The notes: generated by a model not told the origin, from the letters alone. A stretch of DNA of 64,000 nucleotides from Halomonas sp. TD01 (GCF_923868895.1 NZ_OV350343.1:3596001-3660000); one strand, 5' to 3'. Shown: positions 51,394-62,870, counted from the first letter of the stretch. Numbers and translations are program-made.

Positions 51394-52011
51394 TTAAAGC
51401 TGAATGCCTGAGAAGGACATGAAGCCCAACGACATTAAGCCAACGGTAATAAACGTGATGCCAAGCCCCTGAAGACCGCCAGGCACGTCGCTATACTTCA
51501 GCTTTTCACGGATACCAGCCAGCGCTGTAATAGCAAGCGCCCAGCCAACACCAGAACCGAAACCGTAAATTACGGATTCGCCGAAGTTATAGTTACGCTC
51601 AACCATGAACAGTACACCACCTAGGATGGCGCAGTTAACGGTAATCAGCGGCAGGAATACGCCTAGCGCGTTGTAAAGCGCAGGAACATATTTATCGAGG
51701 AACATTTCCAGAATCTGAACAAGTGCGGCGATAACGCCGATGTAGCTCAGAAGGCCTAGGAATGAGAGATCGATGTTTTCAGCACCGCTTATGCCAGTCC
51801 AAGACAGCGCGCCTTCAGCCAGCAGTAGGTTGAACACTAGATTGTTGACCGGAACCGAGATTGTCAGTACGACAATAACGGCAATCCCAAGGCCAAATGC
51901 AGCGGAAACCTTCTTAGATACCGCCAGGAACGTACACATCCCTAGGAAGAAGGCCAGTGCCAAGTTCTCAACGAAAACCGAAGCAACGAAAAGGCTTAGA
52001 TAGTGTTCCAT
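51394..52011 (-). CDS. nqrE: Na+-NQR subunit E
   Basis: 205-residue polytopic membrane subunit (six helices) that, with NqrD, holds an Fe centre. A conserved Cys sits in the first helix (F-L-G-M-C-T-F-L). Follows nqrD by one base. Confidence 0.96.
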   Translation of the reverse strand: MEHYLSLFVASVFVENLALAFFLGMCTFLAVSKKVSAAFGLGIAVIVVLTISVPVNNLVFNLLLAEGALSWTGISGAENIDLSFLGLLSYIGVIAALVQILEMFLDKYVPALYNALGVFLPLITVNCAILGGVLFMVERNYNFGESVIYGFGSGVGWALAITALAGIREKLKYSDVPGGLQGLGITFITVGLMSLGFMSFSGIQL

Positions 52012-52012
52012 G

Positions 52013-52681
52013 TTACACGGCCTCCTTCGGCTTGGTGTTGTGCTTCATTTTGAACTCGTTCTCTTCTACCTGCTCAGGGTTAACTGAACGCAGTACCCAG
52101 ATCAGCAAACCAATAATGAAGAAGGCAGAAGGCGGTAAAAGCATCATACCGTTAGGTACATACCAGCCGCCGTTTTGCACAGTCGGCAGGATGGTGAAGC
52201 CAAATACACTGCCAGCACCCAGTAGCTCACGGAAGAAGCCAACGACCATCAGGATAAAGCCGTAGCCCAATCCATTGCCGATACCGTCAAGGAATGACAT
52301 GCCCGGCGTGTTGGACATAGCAAAGCCTTCTGCACGGCCCATTACGATACAGTTGGTGATGATCAGACCCACGAATACCGACAGCTGCTTAGACATTTCA
52401 TAAGCGTAAGCTTTGAGGATCTGGTCAACCACAATAACCAGCGACGCAATAATGGTCATTTGAACAATGATACGGATCGAAGACGGAATGTGGTTCCGGA
52501 TCAACGATACGAACAAGTTCGAAAAAGCCGTTACAAAAATTACCGCTAACGCCATTACCAGCGATACGCTCATGCTGGTAGTAACCGCTAGTGCAGAACA
52601 AATCCCCAAAATCTGTAGCGCGATGGGATTGTTCTTAAAGATCGGCGCCGTTAAGACGCTTTTTGCATTTGCATCCGCCAT
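52013..52681 (-). CDS. nqrD: Na+-NQR subunit D
   Basis: 222-residue polytopic subunit, homologous in fold to NqrE, with a conserved Cys in I-L-G-I-C-S-A and another in I-T-N-C-I-V-M. Separated from nqrC by 2 bp and from nqrE by 1 bp. Confidence 0.96.
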   Translation of the reverse strand: MADANAKSVLTAPIFKNNPIALQILGICSALAVTTSMSVSLVMALAVIFVTAFSNLFVSLIRNHIPSSIRIIVQMTIIASLVIVVDQILKAYAYEMSKQLSVFVGLIITNCIVMGRAEGFAMSNTPGMSFLDGIGNGLGYGFILMVVGFFRELLGAGSVFGFTILPTVQNGGWYVPNGMMLLPPSAFFIIGLLIWVLRSVNPEQVEENEFKMKHNTKPKEAV

Positions 52682-52683
52682 GA

Positions 52684-53505
52684 TCAGGCCCCCTCAACGT
52701 CGTCGAAGTCAGTATCGGTGTCTTCGGCGTCTTCTGGTTCAGTACCACTACGGAAGTTAGCCAAATACGGAGCGAAAGCCTCTTCGCTGAACCAGAACTG
52801 CAGCATGTTGGTCACGCCGTTACTAGTCAGCGTTGCACCAGATAGCGCATCAACCTCGTACTCGTTGCTCGCGCCGCCTTTGGTCAGGTGAATTTCCGGT
52901 GAGAGGTCGCCCTCTTCATCGTAAATCTTTTTGCCTTCCCACTGGGCTTGCCAACGCGGATTATTCACTTCAGCACCAAGACCAGGCGTTTCGCTATGGT
53001 CGTAGTAGGTGATACTGACGATGGTATTACCGTCACCTTCGACAGCTAGGAAGCCCATCATGCGACCCCAGAGCCCTTGCCCACGAATAGGCAGAACAAT
53101 TTGGTCCGGGTTTTCTTCATCGCCGACAAGATAGACAGTCGCGTAGTTTTCAACACGAGACAAACCAGCAATGTCACGATCACCAGAAAGGGTACGCCCC
53201 GTTGCTGGATCGCGAGATGCTTCGAAGCCATCGAAGGTATTTGGGTCGAACTGATCGGTGTACTCACCGGTATCAAGCTCTACCACACGTGCAGTGATCT
53301 GAGTGCGGAACGCTTCCTCAACATCCATACCGGGCTCATAAAGACGTGCCACGTTAAGAATGTTGGTTTTACGGTCCAGCTCCTGATTTAACTGCTGTGC
53401 AGGGCGCAGTGCCACAGCAGCCGTCGACACGATCACCGAACACACGATACACAGCGAAAACGCTACGATCAGGATCTTCTTGATGGAGTTGTTACCTTGT
53501 GCCAT
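52684..53505 (-). CDS. nqrC: Na+-NQR subunit C
   Basis: 273 residues with one N-terminal membrane helix (about 10-30) and a periplasmic FMN-binding domain. FMN is attached covalently at the Thr of S-G-A-T-L-T (near 224-229). The C-terminus is acidic. Start overlaps the nqrB stop by one base. Confidence 0.96.
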   Translation of the reverse strand: MAQGNNSIKKILIVAFSLCIVCSVIVSTAAVALRPAQQLNQELDRKTNILNVARLYEPGMDVEEAFRTQITARVVELDTGEYTDQFDPNTFDGFEASRDPATGRTLSGDRDIAGLSRVENYATVYLVGDEENPDQIVLPIRGQGLWGRMMGFLAVEGDGNTIVSITYYDHSETPGLGAEVNNPRWQAQWEGKKIYDEEGDLSPEIHLTKGGASNEYEVDALSGATLTSNGVTNMLQFWFSEEAFAPYLANFRSGTEPEDAEDTDTDFDDVEGA

Positions 53506-54731
53506 TAGGCAGTCTCCTCGGCCGGTACGCCAGTCCGCTTGAGACGGCGTTTGATATTGGCCTGGACGAACATGTGGTCAATCAACGGCGCAAACAGGTT
53601 GGCAAACAAGATGGCCAACATGATGCCTTCTGGGAAGGCCGGGTTTACTACGCGAATCAGCACAGTCATCACACCAATTAGCGCGCCAAACACTAAGCGA
53701 CCTTGGTTGGTCATGGCGGCAGACACAGGATCCGTTGCCATAAACACCATGCCGAAAGCGAAGCCACCAATTACCAAGTGCCAGTACCAGGGCATTGCGA
53801 ACATGGGGTTGCTGTCAGAACCGATCAGGTTAAACAGCGTACTGGTAATGACCATGCCCAAGAAAACGCCCAGCATGATTCGCCAGTTAGCGATCTTAGT
53901 CCAAAGCAGTACCGCAGCACCGATCAGAATTGCCAGCGTTGACACTTCACCAACTGAGCCAGGAATGAAACCTAAGAAGGCATCCCACCAGCTGTAAGTG
54001 TTGGTCAATGCTGTCATACCGTCCTGGAAGGCCATGGAGAGTGCTGTTGCACCAGTATAACCATCGGCAGCTACCCATACGGCATCACCGGAAATTTGCG
54101 CCGGATAAGCGAAGTATAGGAACGCACGACCGGTTAAGGCGGGGTTCAGGAAGTTTTTACCCGTACCACCGAAGATCTCTTTACCGATCACGACACCAAA
54201 GGTAATACCCAGTGCGACCTGCCATAGCGGAATAGTTGCCGGAAGAATCAGGGCAAACAACACGGAAGTGACGAAGAAACCTTCGTTAACTTCATGGCCG
54301 CGCTTGATGGCAAACATAACTTCCCAAAAACCACCTACCGCAAACGTAACGAGGTAGATAGGCAGGAAGTAAGTTGCACCAAGGACGAAGTTTGCCCACA
54401 GACTGCTAGGATCATGACCACCCGCCAGGGTCATCATGATTGCTTCACGCCAGCCGCTCATCGATGCATATCCAGCATCAATCGCGGTATTCGCTTGCCA
54501 ACCAGCGTTCCACATACCAAAGAACATTGCGGGGAAAGTACACATCCACACCGTGATCATGATGCGTTTAAGGTCAACACCATCACGCACGTGGGCAGTG
54601 GTTTTCGCAACGCTGGGCGGCGAGTAAAAAACAGTATCTATCGCTTCGTAGAGCGGATAGAACTTTTCGTACTTGCCACCTTTATGGAAGTGCGGCTCGA
54701 GATTATCGAGTGTTTGTCGAATACCCATCAT
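53505..54731 (-). CDS. nqrB: Na+-NQR subunit B
   Basis: 408 residues, about ten membrane helices. The covalent FMN Thr is in T-G-A-T-A-L-S. Carries the Na+ path and the quinone region in the family. Shares one base with the nqrA stop. Confidence 0.97.
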   Translation of the reverse strand: MMGIRQTLDNLEPHFHKGGKYEKFYPLYEAIDTVFYSPPSVAKTTAHVRDGVDLKRIMITVWMCTFPAMFFGMWNAGWQANTAIDAGYASMSGWREAIMMTLAGGHDPSSLWANFVLGATYFLPIYLVTFAVGGFWEVMFAIKRGHEVNEGFFVTSVLFALILPATIPLWQVALGITFGVVIGKEIFGGTGKNFLNPALTGRAFLYFAYPAQISGDAVWVAADGYTGATALSMAFQDGMTALTNTYSWWDAFLGFIPGSVGEVSTLAILIGAAVLLWTKIANWRIMLGVFLGMVITSTLFNLIGSDSNPMFAMPWYWHLVIGGFAFGMVFMATDPVSAAMTNQGRLVFGALIGVMTVLIRVVNPAFPEGIMLAILFANLFAPLIDHMFVQANIKRRLKRTGVPAEETA

Positions 54732-56080
54732 CAGGCCTCTTTCTCGATCATGGTGAGATTGTCACGCAGGATAGGGCCGTACTCATATTTGCCTGGGCAA
54801 ACATAGGTACACAGCGCCAGATCCTCTTCGTCCAGCTCAAGACACCCAAGCTGCATGGCAACCTCAATGTCGCCCACAATCAGCGAACGCAGTAGCTGTG
54901 TTGGCATTACGTCCAACGGCATGACGCGCTCGTAATTACCCACCGGCACCATGGCTCGTTCAGAACCATTAGTAGACGTTGTCGGCGCGTAGTTACTTAA
55001 GCCTTTAATCTTGGAAATGTAGATGCCCATAATTGAGTGGCGATTGGCGCCCGTGGACAGCCACCCCATAAAGGTGCGCTTGTTACCTTCTTCTAGCAAG
55101 CTCACCTGATTATGGAAACGCCCCAGATAGGTCAGATTCCCTTCAGCAGAAGCGCCAGAGAACACAGAGCCTGAAATTACGCGGGTGTCATCAGGTTTGA
55201 TGACCTCACCTGCTAAGAGTTCCTCCGTACTGGCACCAACTCGGGTGCGCAATAAGCGAGGATTTTCAGCACGCGGGCCACCGACAGCAATGATACGGCT
55301 CGTATCAAGCTTGCCTTCAACAAACAGTTTGCCGAACGCAATCACATCCTGATAACCGATGTGCCACACTTTTTTGTGCAGAGCTACCGGCGAAAGATAA
55401 TGAATATGCGTTCCCACCAAACCTGCCGGATGCGGGCCTGCAAAGCTTTCAGTCTTTACGCCGCTGACATCACCACCAGGAATGGAAGCATTAGCACCCG
55501 TACACAGAAAAACGTTGCCCTCGGTCAGGCGGGTTAGCACCTTGAGGCCGTCTTCAAATGCTTGGGAGTTTTCGTTAATCACTACCGCAGGGTCAGCGCT
55601 AAGAGGATGAGTATCCACAGCAGTGACAAAAATATCGGTAGGCACGCTGTCGATAGCTGGCGTGCGAGAGAAAGGCCGGGTGCGCAAAGCAGTCCAAAGC
55701 CCTGACTCAACCAGTTGGTCAACAACAGATTGACGTTCTAGCTGTTCTAAAGCGCCACGATCATGAGAAGCAAATGTCATCGCTTCTTCATTTTCATCGA
55801 CTTTAATAACGACAGACAGCAGACGTCTCTTTTCGCCACGGTTAATAGCAACTACTTCACCGCTGGCAGGCGCTGTAAAACGCACACCATCAATTTTCTT
55901 ATCGGTGAAGAGTAATTGGCCCAGTTTGACCTTATCCCCTTCCTGAACTTCCATCGTCGGCTTCATGCCAACGTAGTCGGTGCCCAGGATTGCCACGTGG
56001 CGCACAGGCCGCGCATCTTCAATACGCTGCTCGGGCGCTCCCGTGATGGGGAGATCCAGGCCTTTTTTGACTTCGATCAT
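54731..56080 (-). CDS. nqrA: Na+-NQR subunit A
   Basis: 449-residue peripheral subunit, with the N-terminal [12 protein letters not shown] and the F-L-C-T-G-A-N region. First gene of nqrABCDEF; no gene lies within 300 bp upstream. Confidence 0.97.
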   Translation of the reverse strand: MIEVKKGLDLPITGAPEQRIEDARPVRHVAILGTDYVGMKPTMEVQEGDKVKLGQLLFTDKKIDGVRFTAPASGEVVAINRGEKRRLLSVVIKVDENEEAMTFASHDRGALEQLERQSVVDQLVESGLWTALRTRPFSRTPAIDSVPTDIFVTAVDTHPLSADPAVVINENSQAFEDGLKVLTRLTEGNVFLCTGANASIPGGDVSGVKTESFAGPHPAGLVGTHIHYLSPVALHKKVWHIGYQDVIAFGKLFVEGKLDTSRIIAVGGPRAENPRLLRTRVGASTEELLAGEVIKPDDTRVISGSVFSGASAEGNLTYLGRFHNQVSLLEEGNKRTFMGWLSTGANRHSIMGIYISKIKGLSNYAPTTSTNGSERAMVPVGNYERVMPLDVMPTQLLRSLIVGDIEVAMQLGCLELDEEDLALCTYVCPGKYEYGPILRDNLTMIEKEA

Positions 56081-56220
56081 AGTCTCGCCCAGTTGATGGA
56101 TCGGATATACGAAGGTAAGGGGTTCGAATGCTTATTTCTGTTCAGTAAATTCTTATTGTCTGTTCAGATTGTTACCAGTCAGGCCCAAGCACGCTTGAAC
56201 CACCCCGAAAAATCTATCGT

Positions 56221-56249
56221 ATTATAAAGATAAGCGCGGCCAATGACCA
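56221..56249 (-). promoter_or_regulatory. Candidate sigma-70 promoter of the nqr operon
   Basis: On the minus strand TGGTCA (56249-56244), a 17-bp spacer and TATAAT (56226-56221), giving a leader of about 135 nt before nqrA. The -10 box is perfect and the -35 fair. Inferred from sequence only. Confidence 0.5.
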
Positions 56250-56309
56250 CATCCCTGATAGCCTCCGAAAGTGCTATATACGCTTTCACTGCATTTGTTT
56301 TCAGCACAA

Positions 56310-56335
56310 AAAACGCCACCCGAAGGTGGCGTTTT
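56310..56335 (-). terminator. Terminator downstream of gap
   Basis: Stem AAAACGCCACC / GGTGGCGTTTT with a CGAA loop, 54 bp past the gap stop on the minus strand. Strong, with flanking A/T-runs. Confidence 0.88.
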
Positions 56336-56388
56336 GTACAACTTCGCGCTTAAAAGCGCTTTAAAGGCTGCTTAAATGCAGTTAACGG

Positions 56389-57852
56389 TCAAACTGCCTG
56401 ATGCGGTAGCTTCAAAAACTTCACATTGGACATATGCTGAAGAATACGAATAACTTGGCAGCTATAGCCAAATTCGTTGTCGTACCACACATATACAACG
56501 GCGTGATTACCGTTTGCGATAGTGGCTTTAGCATCGACAATGCCCGCATGGCGATTGCCAACAAAATCAGACGACACAACTTCGGCAGAATCAACAAAGT
56601 CGATTTGCTTCTGATAAGCAGAATCAATCGACATACGACGCAGGTAATCGTTCAGCGCCTCAGCATCAGTACCCTTCTCCAAGGTCAAATTCAAAATGGC
56701 CATAGAAACATTGGGTGTGGGCACACGAATGGCGTTACCCGTCAGCTTACCCTCAAGCTCAGGTAGCGCTTTTGCGACAGCTTTTGCTGCACCTGTTTCG
56801 GTCAATACCATATTAAGCGCCGCACTACGGCCACGACGATCGCCTTTATGGTAATTGTCGATGAGGTTTTGGTCGTTGGTATAAGCGTGTACGGTTTCTA
56901 CGTGCCCCGTCACGACACCATACTCATCGTTTAGCGCTTTCAGCACTGGAACAATGGCATTGGTGGTACAGGAAGCTGCCGACACAATACGGTCATTGTC
57001 GCCAATGGTTGCGTGATTAATGCCGAATACGATGTTTTTGATGTCGCCTTTGCCAGGGGCCGTTAACAGTGCTTTTTTAGCACCCTTGCACTCAAGGTGC
57101 TGCCCTAAGCCAGCTTCATCACGCCAGATACCCGTATTATCAACAATCACTGCATTGTTGATACCGTAAGCGGTGTAATCAATTTCACTGGGAGAGTCGG
57201 CGTAAATAACCTGAACCACATTACCGTTAACGATAAGTGTGCGTGCTTCAACGTCCACAGTAATTGTACCGTCGAAAGGCCCATGTACCGAGTCCCGACG
57301 CAGCAGGCTAGCACGCTTTTCAAGGTCTTTTGCGACATCGCCACGTCCACGCACAACGATTGCTCGCAAACGCAGCAGGTTGCCACCGCCTGCTTTCTCC
57401 ACCATGACTCGAGCAAGCAAACGACCAATACGACCGAAACCGTAAAGTACTACGTCTTGAGGCTCGCCTTTACTGCCATTTGGCTGGAAGCCATCAATAA
57501 TGTCAGCAAGCTCTTTACGCAAGAAGGTGTCAAGGTCTCCACCGTTCTGGCGTTTAAAATTAACCGCCAGCTTGCCAACATCAACATGCGCAGGGCCGAG
57601 ATTCATCTCACTCATCGCTTTCACGATGGGGAACGTATCTTCAACTGACAGCTCGGTACCTTCAATTTTGCGTACAAAACGGTGATCTTTAAGGATGCGA
57701 ATAACTGACCGCTTGATCAGGGAACGACCGAACATAGTGGCAACAACATTGTTCTGACGATACAGCTGACCTACCAACGGGATCATTTGCTCAGCCAGAG
57801 CTTCGTTGCTTTGCCATTCCTGAAAAACGTTTTCGAGAGCTTGCTGACTCAC
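56389..57852 (-). CDS. gap: Glyceraldehyde-3-phosphate dehydrogenase, long type
   Basis: 487 residues, the long Pseudomonas PA3001 type with an N-terminal extension of about 125 residues ahead of the NAD motif (L-Y-G-F-G-R-I-G near 137-144). Catalytic Cys is C295 in S-A-A-S-C-T-T-N. Start at GTG 57852, with an AGG motif upstream and the best agreement with the PA3001 N-terminus; an ATG at 57864 and a longer frame exist. Divergent from mfd, as in Pseudomonas. Confidence 0.92.
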   Translation of the reverse strand: MSQQALENVFQEWQSNEALAEQMIPLVGQLYRQNNVVATMFGRSLIKRSVIRILKDHRFVRKIEGTELSVEDTFPIVKAMSEMNLGPAHVDVGKLAVNFKRQNGGDLDTFLRKELADIIDGFQPNGSKGEPQDVVLYGFGRIGRLLARVMVEKAGGGNLLRLRAIVVRGRGDVAKDLEKRASLLRRDSVHGPFDGTITVDVEARTLIVNGNVVQVIYADSPSEIDYTAYGINNAVIVDNTGIWRDEAGLGQHLECKGAKKALLTAPGKGDIKNIVFGINHATIGDNDRIVSAASCTTNAIVPVLKALNDEYGVVTGHVETVHAYTNDQNLIDNYHKGDRRGRSAALNMVLTETGAAKAVAKALPELEGKLTGNAIRVPTPNVSMAILNLTLEKGTDAEALNDYLRRMSIDSAYQKQIDFVDSAEVVSSDFVGNRHAGIVDAKATIANGNHAVVYVWYDNEFGYSCQVIRILQHMSNVKFLKLPHQAV

Positions 57853-58019
57853 GTGCGGCCTCATTGGGTAGTGAAGAGAAAATTCTGGGAACATTATCCT
57901 GGGCTTACCAGCATGCCGCAATGAATGGATAGTCGCACAACATGTAGGGGTATTACAGAAAGAGCGGATTGACTACAAGCCACAATAATGTATCGAAACA
58001 ATATAGTAACACTATAGAC

Positions 58020-58063
58020 CTTGAAACAGTCCTTGAAACAGTCCTTGAAACAGTCCTTGAAAG
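58020..58063. repeat. 12-bp tandem repeat upstream of mfd
   Basis: TTGAAACAGTCC repeated three and a half times (58021-58063), 98 bp ahead of mfd in the divergent gap/mfd region. Number of copies could vary by slippage; effect on mfd expression unknown. Confidence 0.85.
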
Positions 58064-58160
58064 CTTAGTTAACCTCCGCTTGCTTTGCGCAGGTCTCTGC
58101 CTGAAAGTACTGATCGTGTATGATCCAGATTCCGTTTCAGCGCAAAACGATACCGTGACT

Positions 58161-61100
58161 ATGCCTTCTTTTTCTCTGCTCGAACCACCCCAGCCAAAAG
58201 GGATTCGCGACACGCTTTACCTGACAGCGCCGCCGGGCAGTGCGACTGCCCTGGCACTGGCTCAGATCGCGTCAAGCGCACCATTATTGGTAATTACGCC
58301 GAATACTGCCAGCGCACAGCGTCTGGAACAGGATCTGGCGTTCTACAGTAATGTGCCCGTACTGCCCTTCCCAGACTGGGAAACGCTGCCTTATGACAGT
58401 TTCTCTCCTCACCAGGATATAATTTCGTCACGCCTACGCACGCTGCGTCTGTTACAGGATGGCGTGCGCGGCATTGTGCTGGTGCCAATCAATACGCTGA
58501 TGCAGCGGCTGCCTCCAGTGTCATACATTGCCGGGCGCGTTATGACGCTAAAAGCGGGCGCTAAACTAAATCGGGAAGCGTTTCGCGAGTCACTGTCACG
58601 TGCTGGCTATCGCGCCGTCGAGACGGTTTACGAGCCGGGCGAATACGCCATGCGCGGCGCAATCATTGACCTTTTTGCGATGGGCATGGATGAGCCAATT
58701 CGTATTGATTTGTTTGATGACGAAATTGATACGCTGCGCCATTTCGACCCAGGCAATCAGCGCTCTACCAACAAAGTCGATGTGATTGAGCTACTACCCG
58801 CCCATGAGTACTCGCTAAGCCGCAGCGCCATTGCTTGTTTCCGAGAGCAGTTTGAAACACTATTTGATGTCGACCCGCGTCAGTGCCCTCTCTATAACGA
58901 TGCACTGAAGGCGATCCCCTCCCCGGGCCTGGAACAATATTTACCGCTGTTCTTTGACGAAACCGCCTCTTTATTTGAACACGTCACCGACGACACTCGC
59001 GTGGCACTGCTGCCTGACGTATTCGAAGCGGCTGAACAACACTGGCAGTCTATTGAATCACGCTACGAAAATTTAGGTGTTGATCCGACACGACCTTTAT
59101 TGCCACCTCGCCGGGCGTTCATTCCCGTCAATGACGTTTTTTCGGCGATTAAAGCTCGCCCACGAATCGAGCTAACCGAAGATGACACGCAACGCCATGC
59201 CCTGTCGCCGCAAGCCCAGGCACTCCCCTCGCTTGCGATTAACGCTCGCGCCAAGCAACCCCTTAACGAACTGGCGACCTTTTTGGATGCGCAGCAAGCT
59301 ACGCGAGTGCTGTTTGTTGCAGAGTCACGAGGACGCAGAGAAGCGTTAGAAGAGGTACTGGCACCGCTTAAATTAAAATTACCTCATATTGACAGTTTCC
59401 AAGCCTTTTTAACTAGCTCTGATCGCATTGCCATTACTGAGAGCTTGGTGGGAAGCGGCTTATGGCTCACCGAGCCTGATATCGCAGTCATTAGCGAGAC
59501 GGAGCTATTTGGCGATGTAGTGCGCCAGAGCCGTCGGCGGGAAAAAGCCACCGACGACAATGAATTGGCCGTGCGTCATCTATCCGAGCTACGTGAAGGC
59601 GCACCGGTTGTTCACCAGGCGCATGGCGTAGGCCGCTACCTGGGGCTGGAAACCCTTGAAGCAGGTGGACAGGCTAACGAATTCTTGGCTCTCTCATATG
59701 CCGACGGCGCTAAGCTATATGTCCCTGTCGATAGCTTGCATCTTATTTCGCGCTATAGCGGCGCTGATGACGAACTGGCCCCACTGCACAAGTTAGGCTC
59801 AGAGCAGTGGGAAAAAGCGCGCCGTAAAGCGGCTGAAAAAATCCGCGACACCGCTGCTGAGCTACTCGACATCTACGCTCGAAGAGAGGCTCAGGAAGGG
59901 TTTATTTATGACACGCCAGGAGATGAGTACGTTCGCTTCACTGCCAGCTTCCCGTTTGAAGAAACCCCCGACCAGCAGGCAGCCATCGAAGCGGTTATAA
60001 GCGACATGATCTCCCCCCAACCAATGGATCGCGTCGTCTGCGGTGACGTAGGTTTTGGTAAGACCGAAGTCGCCATGCGCGCTGCGTTCCTGGCCGTTCA
60101 GACAGGTCGCCAAGTTGTGGTGCTCGTGCCCACTACGCTGCTAGCTCGCCAGCATTTTGAAAACTTCCGCGACCGCTTTGCCGACACCGCGGTGAACATT
60201 AGTCTTATCTCACGCTTCACCAGCGGCAAGGAGATGACGCAAACCTTAGAAAGCATCAAGAATGGCCAAACTGACATCGTCATCGGCACCCATAAACTGC
60301 TTTCTAAAAGCGTTGAGCTACCCAAAATGGGGCTTTTAATCATCGATGAAGAGCACCGTTTTGGGGTCGCGCAAAAAGAGAAGCTCAAAACGTTGCGCGC
60401 CGAAATCGATATTCTGACGCTAACGGCAACACCGATTCCCCGCACCCTGAATATGGCCATGAGCGGCATCCGAGACCTTTCGATTATCGCCACCCCGCCA
60501 GCGCGACGCTTATCGGTCAAAACGTTTGTGCAACAACGAGATAGCAGCGTCATTAAAGAGGCCCTGCTGCGTGAAATTCTACGCGGCGGACAGGTCTATT
60601 TTTTGCACAATGAAGTCAAAACGATTGAAAACGCTGCCGAACAAATTCGCGAACTGGTACCAGAAGCACGGGTTGCTGTTGCTCACGGCCAGTTACCTGA
60701 GCGCAGTCTTGAGCGAGTAATGTCAGACTTCTATCATCGGCGCTTCAATGTACTTGTGTGCTCAACCATTATAGAAACAGGCATTGACGTACCCAGCGCT
60801 AACACCATTTTGATTGAGCGCGCAGACAAGTTCGGCTTGGCCCAACTTCACCAACTGCGGGGCCGCGTTGGACGCAGCCACCACCAAGCATACGCTTACC
60901 TGCTAACACCGCCCCCAAAGGCAATGACACGAGATGCAATCAAGCGCCTGGAAGCGATTAGCGCATCCGATGATCTCGGTGCTGGTTTTACCCTGGCAAG
61001 CCACGACATGGAAATTCGCGGCGCAGGCGAACTGTTAGGCGACGAGCAGAGTGGCCAAATGGAAACTATCGGCTACACGCTTTACATGGAAATGCTGGAT

Positions 61101-61610
61101 CGTGCAGTGAAAGCTATCCGTGCGGGCAAAACGCCTAACATTGACGCCCCCTTCAATATAGGTGTCGAGATTAGCCTTAACCTGCCTGCATTGATTCCCA
61201 ACGACTATATTCACGATGTGCAGCAGCGCCTAGTGATGTATAAGCGCATTGCCAACACCCAAAGCGACGCCGAGCTTACAGAGTTACAAGTCGAGCTTAT
61301 CGATCGTTTTGGACTGCTGCCTCAGCCCTTGAAGAACCTGATACGTCAAACCAAGCTGCGCCACCGCGCCGAACAACTGGGTGTAGCGCGCATTGAAGCC
61401 GGAGAAAACCGCGGAAGATTGCTTTTCAACAGCGCCACTCAGGTCGATCCGTTAACACTCGTGACACTCATTCAAAAATCGCCACAGCACTATCGTTTAG
61501 ATGGCTCAGACACCTTACGATTTGAATTTCCAATGAAAACTACCGAACAGCGGTTTGATAAGGTCGAAGCTCTGCTTACAACACTCAATCAAAAAGTAGC
61601 GGCGGCGTGA
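58161..61610 (+). CDS. mfd: Transcription-repair coupling factor Mfd
   Basis: 1149 residues (E. coli 1148). UvrB-like N-terminal domains, an RNA polymerase-interacting region near 500 (H-Q-A-H-G-V-G-R-Y), Walker A G-D-V-G-F-G-K-T near 635, D-E-E-H box near 735, then the helicase C-terminal and TRCF regulatory domains. Start at ATG 58161; the longer frame from 57969 reads through the tandem repeat and is rejected. Divergent from gap. Confidence 0.96.
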   Translation: MPSFSLLEPPQPKGIRDTLYLTAPPGSATALALAQIASSAPLLVITPNTASAQRLEQDLAFYSNVPVLPFPDWETLPYDSFSPHQDIISSRLRTLRLLQDGVRGIVLVPINTLMQRLPPVSYIAGRVMTLKAGAKLNREAFRESLSRAGYRAVETVYEPGEYAMRGAIIDLFAMGMDEPIRIDLFDDEIDTLRHFDPGNQRSTNKVDVIELLPAHEYSLSRSAIACFREQFETLFDVDPRQCPLYNDALKAIPSPGLEQYLPLFFDETASLFEHVTDDTRVALLPDVFEAAEQHWQSIESRYENLGVDPTRPLLPPRRAFIPVNDVFSAIKARPRIELTEDDTQRHALSPQAQALPSLAINARAKQPLNELATFLDAQQATRVLFVAESRGRREALEEVLAPLKLKLPHIDSFQAFLTSSDRIAITESLVGSGLWLTEPDIAVISETELFGDVVRQSRRREKATDDNELAVRHLSELREGAPVVHQAHGVGRYLGLETLEAGGQANEFLALSYADGAKLYVPVDSLHLISRYSGADDELAPLHKLGSEQWEKARRKAAEKIRDTAAELLDIYARREAQEGFIYDTPGDEYVRFTASFPFEETPDQQAAIEAVISDMISPQPMDRVVCGDVGFGKTEVAMRAAFLAVQTGRQVVVLVPTTLLARQHFENFRDRFADTAVNISLISRFTSGKEMTQTLESIKNGQTDIVIGTHKLLSKSVELPKMGLLIIDEEHRFGVAQKEKLKTLRAEIDILTLTATPIPRTLNMAMSGIRDLSIIATPPARRLSVKTFVQQRDSSVIKEALLREILRGGQVYFLHNEVKTIENAAEQIRELVPEARVAVAHGQLPERSLERVMSDFYHRRFNVLVCSTIIETGIDVPSANTILIERADKFGLAQLHQLRGRVGRSHHQAYAYLLTPPPKAMTRDAIKRLEAISASDDLGAGFTLASHDMEIRGAGELLGDEQSGQMETIGYTLYMEMLDRAVKAIRAGKTPNIDAPFNIGVEISLNLPALIPNDYIHDVQQRLVMYKRIANTQSDAELTELQVELIDRFGLLPQPLKNLIRQTKLRHRAEQLGVARIEAGENRGRLLFNSATQVDPLTLVTLIQKSPQHYRLDGSDTLRFEFPMKTTEQRFDKVEALLTTLNQKVAAA

Positions 61611-61704
61611 ACCTTGGGGCAAACTTGTATAAAAGCCCTACTAACCGCCTCCCATGACAATGCCAGTTTGCAGTAACTAGCGCATATATTAATTAGGAAC
61701 CACC

Positions 61705-62829
61705 ATGAATATTCGTAAGCTATATAACGTCTGGGGCCCGACTAGCTTCGCTGTCTTGCTTACAGCAAGCCTTTCCAGCCCCGTTTACGCACAGCAGTCA
61801 GCCAGCACGACTGAAGGCTCAGCAGCCCTTGCGGAAGAGGTGCTAGCCAGTGCTGACCAGCCCTCTGAGCAGAGAGAATTACCACGCGGCCATTTTCGCC
61901 TGCCTGAGACGGGAGACATTATTGGAGAACACTACACCGTCGTCGTAGAAGACCCTGAAGAGACACTTATCGATATAGCGCGGCGCCACAACATTGGCTA
62001 CGAAGAAATTCGTATGGCGAATCCAGGCGTCAGCCTGTGGGTGCCTGGGGAAGGAACAGAAGTCGTCATACCTGCGCGCTATATTCTGCCACCTGCTCCT
62101 CGTGAAGGCGTGGTCGTTAATTTATCCGAACTGCGACTTTACTATTACCCAGCTGACAATCCAGGCATTGTTGAAACCTATCCGGTCAGTGTTGGCCGTG
62201 AGGAATTTGCAACACCGATCGGCATTACCCGCACAACAGTGAAGGTAAAAGATCCCGCCTGGGCACCGCCAGCCTCTATGCGTCGCGAAGCAGCAGCACG
62301 TGGTGAGCCAGCACCCTCTATTGTGCCTGCTGGCCCCAACAACCCATTAGGTCGGCACGCCATTTTGTTGGCAATGCCTAGCTACCTGATTCATGGCACC
62401 AACCGCCCTGAAGGTGTGGGCATGCGGGTCAGCCGCGGGTGCATCCGCATGTTCCCCGAAGATATCAAGTCGCTCTACGAGCGCTTGCCCAGTGGCACTC
62501 AGGTCAACTTGATGGATGCACCGTTTAAAGCAGGCTGGGCAGCGGACGGCACACTGTTTGTGCAGTCTTACCCACAGCTTGAAGAAAACGTTGGCGATTT
62601 TGAGCCGCTGCTTAACGCCATCGAGCGAGTAAGCGAACTTGCTGAAGAGCAAGCAGAAGTTGACTATGCCCAGGTAAAACTCGCGGTGGAAAACCCGGAT
62701 GGTCGCCTTATCGCGCTTTATGGCCCCCAAGCACCAGCACCAGCTCCCGCTGAAGAGCCTGTGGAACTTGATGGTTTATTAGAGGAAATTGAGCTCACGA
62801 CAGTTGCTCGAGGCGAAGAAGAGGCATAA
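61705..62829 (+). CDS. L,D-transpeptidase with LysM domain
   Basis: 374 residues, ErfK/YnhG type. Signal peptide at 1-29 (V-Y-A-Q), LysM at about 75-120 (T-L-I-D-I-A-R-R-H), YkuD catalytic domain at about 130-265 with the His in I-H-G-T-N and the nucleophile Cys in S-R-G-C-I-R. The C-terminal tail is acidic. These enzymes cross-link peptidoglycan or attach Lpp-type lipoproteins; the Lpp/OprI-like gene at 62917 fits that use. Ends at a strong terminator. Confidence 0.93.
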   Translation: MNIRKLYNVWGPTSFAVLLTASLSSPVYAQQSASTTEGSAALAEEVLASADQPSEQRELPRGHFRLPETGDIIGEHYTVVVEDPEETLIDIARRHNIGYEEIRMANPGVSLWVPGEGTEVVIPARYILPPAPREGVVVNLSELRLYYYPADNPGIVETYPVSVGREEFATPIGITRTTVKVKDPAWAPPASMRREAAARGEPAPSIVPAGPNNPLGRHAILLAMPSYLIHGTNRPEGVGMRVSRGCIRMFPEDIKSLYERLPSGTQVNLMDAPFKAGWAADGTLFVQSYPQLEENVGDFEPLLNAIERVSELAEEQAEVDYAQVKLAVENPDGRLIALYGPQAPAPAPAEEPVELDGLLEEIELTTVARGEEEA

Positions 62830-62840
62830 CCAAAGACATA

Positions 62841-62870
62841 AAAAAAACCCCGCCGAGGCGGGGTTTTTTT
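62841..62870. terminator. Bidirectional terminator
   Basis: AAAAAACCCCGCC / GGCGGGGTTTTTT with a GA loop. Ends the L,D-transpeptidase gene on the plus strand and can act on the OprI-like transcript on the minus strand; an extra hairpin CCCTAAG/CTTAGGG lies at 62884-62905. Confidence 0.93.

Noticed and set aside
58020..58063. CRISPR array
   Set aside because: The 12-bp units are directly adjacent with no spacers.
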